DNA of 64,000 nt, from contig NC_064438.1 of assembly GCF_023343835.1 (NCBI RefSeq), forward strand, positions 57,622,578 to 57,686,577, read 5' to 3'. Shown piece after piece: positions 63,836 to 64,000 of the stretch (the first letter of the stretch is position 1; every line of letters starts with the position of its first letter). Origin of the DNA: Lagopus muta (taxonomy: Eukaryota; Chordata; Aves; Galliformes; Phasianidae). The translations under genes were made by a program, and so were the position numbers. The notes below the pieces were generated by a model. It was given only the letters and a program-made list of their open reading frames with translations. It made no database searches and was not told where the DNA came from.

Positions 63836-63992
63836 CAAACAAAAAAACCCAACAAAAAAGCCAACCATCCAACAAACAAAACCAACAAACCCACATCCAA
63901 GTACCTCAGAGATTCCACCCAGGACTGTTACCTTCAAGAAACATTAACAGATTTTCAGAAGCCTGAAAACAAAACAAAACCAAAACAAACAG
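63836..63992. repeat. AAAC/AACA-rich simple repeat
   Basis: Imperfect CAAA/AAAC runs at 63836-63896 and 63964-63990, with a similar patch near 63268-63300. Confidence 0.75.
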
Positions 63993-64000
63993 CACAGATG

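Larger units (their letters stand above)
54242..64000 (-). other. Large 5' intron of MAP4K5 (open at the right edge)
   Basis: At least 9.76 kb with no recognisable exon for the kinase P-loop or VAIK region, so these lie further right. It holds three CR1 elements (54870-55760, 58765-58968, 60855-61485), a 5S-like sequence (57405-57490) and AAAC-rich simple repeats near the right end. Confidence 0.75.

Noticed and set aside
54242..64000. Search for the MAP4K5 exons encoding the P-loop and catalytic VAIK lysine
   Set aside because: No minus-strand block encoding these motifs with splice sites was found; the exons must lie right of the window.

Overview
This window is vertebrate nuclear DNA, most likely from a galliform bird close to chicken. 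The evidence is about 35 fragments of the avian CR1 LINE family, with 3' tails built on ATTCTATGATTCTATG and no poly(A). There are also long introns with GT-AG splice sites and CpG-island promoters. The four genes lie in the same order and orientation as on human chromosome 14q21-q22. No bacterial, plasmid or phage features, CRISPR array, tRNA or intact rRNA gene was seen.

Layout, left to right. (1) L2HGDH, minus strand, 485-9903: eight 5' coding exons of mitochondrial L-2-hydroxyglutarate dehydrogenase; the last exons lie left of base 1. (2) A CpG-island bidirectional promoter with only 124 bases between the two start codons. (3) DMAC2L (ATP5S, factor B), plus strand, 10028-13014: complete in four coding exons, 199 codons. 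(4) A tail-to-tail intergenic region of about 2.1 kb. (5) CDKL1, minus strand, 15237-23507: complete in nine coding exons, predicted 349 aa. (6) The CDKL1 CpG island and the space up to the MAP4K5 3' end. (7) MAP4K5, minus strand, 26655-54241: 29 exons covering the kinase domain from helix C onward, the proline-rich linker and the CNH domain. The first roughly 55 residues are encoded right of base 64000. The stretch 54242-64000 is one large 5' intron.

All exon boundaries were set by hand from GT-AG sites plus reading-phase continuity, and the phases close exactly across each gene. L2HGDH and DMAC2L both act in mitochondria and share a promoter. CDKL1 and MAP4K5 are unrelated signalling kinases that lie in tandem.

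I did not find a new multi-gene system. The most interesting points are these. A perfect 42-copy AAGGG repeat sits 16 bases upstream of the L2HGDH exon 7 acceptor. An unreported-looking but phase-perfect 45-nt cassette exon lies in MAP4K5 at 40048-40092. A CR1 reverse-transcriptase relic abuts the 35-nt L2HGDH microexon. Inverted CR1 pairs enclose groups of MAP4K5 exons. A degraded 5S-rRNA-like sequence lies at 57405-57490.
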